Assembly: GCA_964484515.1 (NCBI GenBank) | Contig: CAZAGT010000090.1 | Coordinates: forward strand, 1 to 15,709 | Length of the DNA stretch: 15,709 nucleotides | Direction: 5' to 3' | Source: CAZAGT01 sp964484515 | GTDB taxonomy: Bacteria; Desulfobacterota; DSM-4660; Desulfatiglandales; HGW-15 | In this document: positions 12,995 through 15,709 of the stretch, piece by piece | Position numbering within the stretch: position 1 is the stretch's first letter | How the letters are laid out: each line of letters opens with the position of its first letter | The notes under the pieces: model-generated | Databases searched by the model: none | The model's input: only the letters and a program-made list of their open reading frames with translations | What the model was told of the DNA's origin: nothing | Made by a program: the position numbers and the translations under genes

Positions 12995-14713
12995 TCATTC
13001 AAATGCTCCCGCGCTTTCTGCGAACACGATCTTACCGTCGACAATCGTCATGAGCACAGGGATCTCGCCGATCCTGTGTGGATCGACGGAGAGAATATCG
13101 TCACCGATGACACAGAAGTCAGCAACTTTGCCTATCTCGATCGACCCTTTGACAGCTTCCATGTGATCCTGCCAGGCACCGTTGATGGTGTAGGTCCGAA
13201 TCGCTTCCGGCACCGTGAGGCACTCTTCCGCACCGCTCACCTTGCCGGACACCAGACCCTCTCGCAACACGGCCGCCTGAACTCCCATCCGCCAGTTAGG
13301 GTACGTCACCGGAGCGTCTGAGCTGCTTGTGAGGTTGAGCCCTGCGTTGAGGACCGTGCAGGTGGGCCACTCGTAGGCGGCTCGTTCCTCTCCCACAACG
13401 GCTGGCTCAAAGTCGGAGATCATCACGCTGATAAAGGGCTGCATCGCGATCCCGCAGTTGTGTTGGGCCATAACAGTGGCCTTCTGGGAGCTAATAAAAT
13501 CCCCGTGAATGATATAGTGGCGCGGGTCGCCACCTGGGTTCTCCTTGATAGCCTCAACAAAGCCGTCGACGGCGGCGTCGATCGCTCGGTCGCCCGTGGC
13601 GTGCAGTCCGATCTGAAAATCGTTCCGGTGGACCAGTTTGATCATCTCGATCAGGTTGGTGCGCTGCTCTGCATCGGTCTGGCCGGGGATGACCGATCTG
13701 CCGTGACCGGCGTTACCGCTGGTATAGTCCTCGTTCATCCAGGACGTGTAGGTGAGTGGGATGCCGTCGGCAAAGATCTTGACCCCAGGGAACTGAAGCC
13801 ACGCTTTGTCGACGTTGGTCGGGACCTTGAAGGTCTTGATCCCATTTTCCAAATCCTCATAAGTCAGGGCGCCATAGTCACCGAGCAATAGGAGGACGGC
13901 CACCCGGGCGGTCAGCGTGTCTTCCGCCAACAATTCCTGGTAGAGATCGACAAACTGGGCGCTCATCACGCCGTACAGGAAGGTCTCCCCGCCCGGTCCG
14001 ATGGCGGCGTCCGTGAAGCTCGTGACGCCGTTGGTATTCAGATGACTGAGCGTTGTTAGCAAGGCCGTCTTTTTCTCCTCCCGCGTCAGAAGGGGCACAT
14101 GAGCGGCTACCAGCGCCTGGGCACCGGGTTCCTTGAAGATCCCGGTCGGCTCCCCGTTCTCATCCCGTTCGATCTCTCCCGAGGGTGGATCCGGGGTTTC
14201 TTTCGTAATGCCGGCAATCTCGAGCGCCTTGCTGTTGACCAACAGGGTGTGGACGGAAAAATCAGTAAAGGCCACCGGGTGATTCGGGGAGACGGCATCC
14301 AGGTCCGATTTGCGGGGCAGCTTGGACGGATCGTTGCGGCACTCCTCAAGGGAACTCTGATCCCAGCCGAAACCGCGAATCCACTCTCCCACCGGGACCT
14401 CCGGCACTTTTTGGCGCAGCGCTTCAACCATGTCGGGAATCGATTTCACCGTGGGGTAGGTCAAGTCCAGCGACAGGGGCGGCCGGCTGGCTCCGAAAAA
14501 GGGTGCGTGCATGTGGGACTCGTTGATCCCAGGCAGCAGCGGTTTGCCGCGAAGATCCAACACACGCGCGTCGGATGCGATGTAATCCTTGACATCATCA
14601 TTGGAGCCGACGGCCACGATCTTGCCGTCTTTCACCGCCACGGCCTGCCGGATGCTGAAGTCCTTGTCCACGGTGATGACTTTGCCGTTCCTGATGACTA
14701 AATCAGCTTTCAT
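12995..14713 (-). CDS. Amidohydrolase, YtcJ-like (Amidohydro_3)
   Basis: A metal-dependent hydrolase of 572 residues, normal for YtcJ-type enzymes, likely acting on a C-N bond; the substrate is unknown and no signal peptide is visible. The opening MKADLVIRNGKVITVD and the closing GKVADFCVIGDDILSV form the usual small beta-sandwich domain. Metal ligands of the barrel are visible: HMH (67-69, SHMHAPFFG), Lys312 in VKIFADG, His371 in GLHATGDRAID, His403 in IIHGDF, and Asp466 in SSSDAPVTYPNW. The start is the ATG at 14713 with AAGGAGG 6 nt before it; the frame extends upstream to 14842 but that part overlaps the previous gene. It overlaps the OYE-like gene's stop by 11 nt and is probably translationally coupled to it. 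Confidence 0.93.
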   Translation of the reverse strand: MKADLVIRNGKVITVDKDFSIRQAVAVKDGKIVAVGSNDDVKDYIASDARVLDLRGKPLLPGINESHMHAPFFGASRPPLSLDLTYPTVKSIPDMVEALRQKVPEVPVGEWIRGFGWDQSSLEECRNDPSKLPRKSDLDAVSPNHPVAFTDFSVHTLLVNSKALEIAGITKETPDPPSGEIERDENGEPTGIFKEPGAQALVAAHVPLLTREEKKTALLTTLSHLNTNGVTSFTDAAIGPGGETFLYGVMSAQFVDLYQELLAEDTLTARVAVLLLLGDYGALTYEDLENGIKTFKVPTNVDKAWLQFPGVKIFADGIPLTYTSWMNEDYTSGNAGHGRSVIPGQTDAEQRTNLIEMIKLVHRNDFQIGLHATGDRAIDAAVDGFVEAIKENPGGDPRHYIIHGDFISSQKATVMAQHNCGIAMQPFISVMISDFEPAVVGEERAAYEWPTCTVLNAGLNLTSSSDAPVTYPNWRMGVQAAVLREGLVSGKVSGAEECLTVPEAIRTYTINGAWQDHMEAVKGSIEIGKVADFCVIGDDILSVDPHRIGEIPVLMTIVDGKIVFAESAGAFE

Positions 14714-15709
14714 TTCTGCCTCCTTTTTTGGTGGGTTCGTCTTGAACACAGAAAATTCCCCGTTCAGACCTTGCGGCGCCCAGGCATCCGTTGCAGGAGA
14801 TGCAGGTCGCCTTACGCAGATCGCCGGATTGCCAGCGGGCAATCAATCCCGGTTCACGGACCAGGGGCCGGCACAAGGCGACGTAATCCGCATAGCGCTC
14901 ATTCACCAGACGTTCGGCCAAGAAATAAGAGCGGATCCCACCGACTAGGATCACCGGCGCCTTGATCTTTTTCTTAAATGAGCGGGCGGCCCTTCGAAAG
15001 TAGCCTTGATCACGCTCAAAAATGATCTCTTTGCGAAAGGGACTGTATTTCCCCGAAAGGAGGGCGCCGCCGCTCAACTCGACGGCGTCGACACCGGCGC
15101 GATCCAGGATGGCCCCGATTTGCAGCGAATCTTCACCCGTTAGGCCGCCCTTAAGAAAGTCCTCGGAATTGAGTTTCACGAAGATGGGATAATATCGTCC
15201 GACGGCCTGGCGGATGGTCTGGTACGCCTCAAGGAGGATGCGGGCGCGATTCTCAACGCTGCCGCCATATTCATCGTCGCGTTGGTTAAAAGCCGGTGAC
15301 AGGAATTGATTGAGCAAGTAGCCATGGGCGGTGTGGATCTGAACCCCGTCGAACCCGGCTGTTTTGGCCCTCAAGGCAGCAGCGCCAAACGCATCAACGA
15401 CACGGCGGATGTCCTCAGCGGTCATCATCTGACCACCGCTATCTAGGATGTCTAGATTACCGGAGGGACCTGCAGGCGGGCGACCGCTCAATTTGGGATC
15501 GGATCTCAGTCCCCCGTGGGCCAACTGAACAACAATCCGCCCTCCCTCCCGGTGAATCGCTTCGGTCAACCGGCTGAGACCTTCGACATGCGCATCGCGG
15601 TCAATGCCGAGCTGCCGTGGGGTAGCCTGACCGTCTGAACTCACATAGGCATGGCCGGTGATGATCAGCCCCACCTTGCCATTGGTCAGCTCAAGGATGA
15701 GGTCGACCA
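14703..15709 (-). CDS. NADH:flavin oxidoreductase, Old Yellow Enzyme family (5' end outside window)
   Basis: An FMN-containing (beta/alpha)8-barrel enzyme of which 334 residues are visible; the frame is open through the right edge. GLIITGHAYVSSDGQA and GRIVVQLAHGGLRS are the conserved early barrel parts; VQIHTAHGYLLNQFLSPAFNQRDDEYGGSVENR is the substrate/flavin-binding block (His...HGY). PVILVGGIRS and VALCRPLVREP carry the FMN phosphate site. The end has CISCNGC-x11-C, a four-Cys pattern like the 4Fe-4S motif of dienoyl-CoA-reductase type OYEs, but the third Cys is nearer than usual, and the protein stops soon after it, so the C-terminal NAD(P)H domain is absent. Typical reactions are reduction of enones or nitro compounds; the true substrate is unknown. 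Paired with the amidohydrolase. Confidence 0.92.
   Translation of the reverse strand, partial: VDLILELTNGKVGLIITGHAYVSSDGQATPRQLGIDRDAHVEGLSRLTEAIHREGGRIVVQLAHGGLRSDPKLSGRPPAGPSGNLDILDSGGQMMTAEDIRRVVDAFGAAALRAKTAGFDGVQIHTAHGYLLNQFLSPAFNQRDDEYGGSVENRARILLEAYQTIRQAVGRYYPIFVKLNSEDFLKGGLTGEDSLQIGAILDRAGVDAVELSGGALLSGKYSPFRKEIIFERDQGYFRRAARSFKKKIKAPVILVGGIRSYFLAERLVNERYADYVALCRPLVREPGLIARWQSGDLRKATCISCNGCLGAARSERGIFCVQDEPTKKGGRNES

Noticed and set aside
12770..13321. Rightward 183-codon frame after the activator
   Set aside because: Most of it is antisense to the conserved C-terminal part of the amidohydrolase; no ribosome site.
1..15709. tRNA, rRNA, CRISPR array, prophage or complete insertion sequence
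   Set aside because: I found no clover-leaf T-loop sequence, no regularly spaced repeats, and no transposase, integrase or phage structural gene.

Overview
The window is 15.7 kb of dense, moderately GC-rich bacterial chromosome with strong AGGAGG-type ribosome sites and several 11-nt gene overlaps. No phage, plasmid, rRNA, tRNA or CRISPR signature is visible. The long-type formate-tetrahydrofolate ligase, the NadM-like nucleotidyltransferase, the Drg/Obg-like TGS GTPase and a sigma-54 activator together suggest an environmental, partly anaerobic lineage such as Methylomirabilota (NC10), Nitrospirota or Desulfobacterota. This placement is inference and is not resolved by the sequence alone.

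Layout. (a) 1-6472 is mostly housekeeping: the N-terminal two hundred residues of formate-tetrahydrofolate ligase (fhs, cut by the left edge, leftward); a 441-nt divergent intergenic region ending in a REP-like hairpin just before proC (rightward); a leftward pair of a TGS-domain GTPase and a membrane-anchored alpha/beta hydrolase; a small flavin-fold (PPOX-type) protein; a leftward NadM-like adenylyltransferase; and mutY (rightward). (b) 6462-10742 is a tightly packed leftward accessory operon: a small highly charged protein, a SpeD-family pyruvoyl decarboxylase homologue, a FemAB/BioF2-like GNAT acyltransferase, an ATP-grasp ligase and a LysA-like PLP decarboxylase. (c) 10743-11300 is a control region with two near-identical GC hairpins, a good sigma-54 (-24/-12) promoter match reading leftward into the operon, an AT-rich stretch with short repeats, and a perfect 14-bp palindrome. 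(d) 11301-12752 is a divergent sigma-54 enhancer-binding activator whose receiver-like N-terminus lacks the phospho-acceptor residues. (e) 12995-15709 is a leftward pair: an Old Yellow Enzyme-family flavin oxidoreductase (cut by the right edge) and a YtcJ-type amidohydrolase, overlapping by 11 nt.

The most interesting part is (b)-(d): two decarboxylases of unrelated chemistry, a carboxylate-amine ligase and an acyltransferase in one operon, apparently under sigma-54 control by the neighbouring regulator. The logic suggests making an amine or polyamine-like unit, joining it to a carboxylate and acylating it, but the product is unknown to me and no known pathway is claimed.
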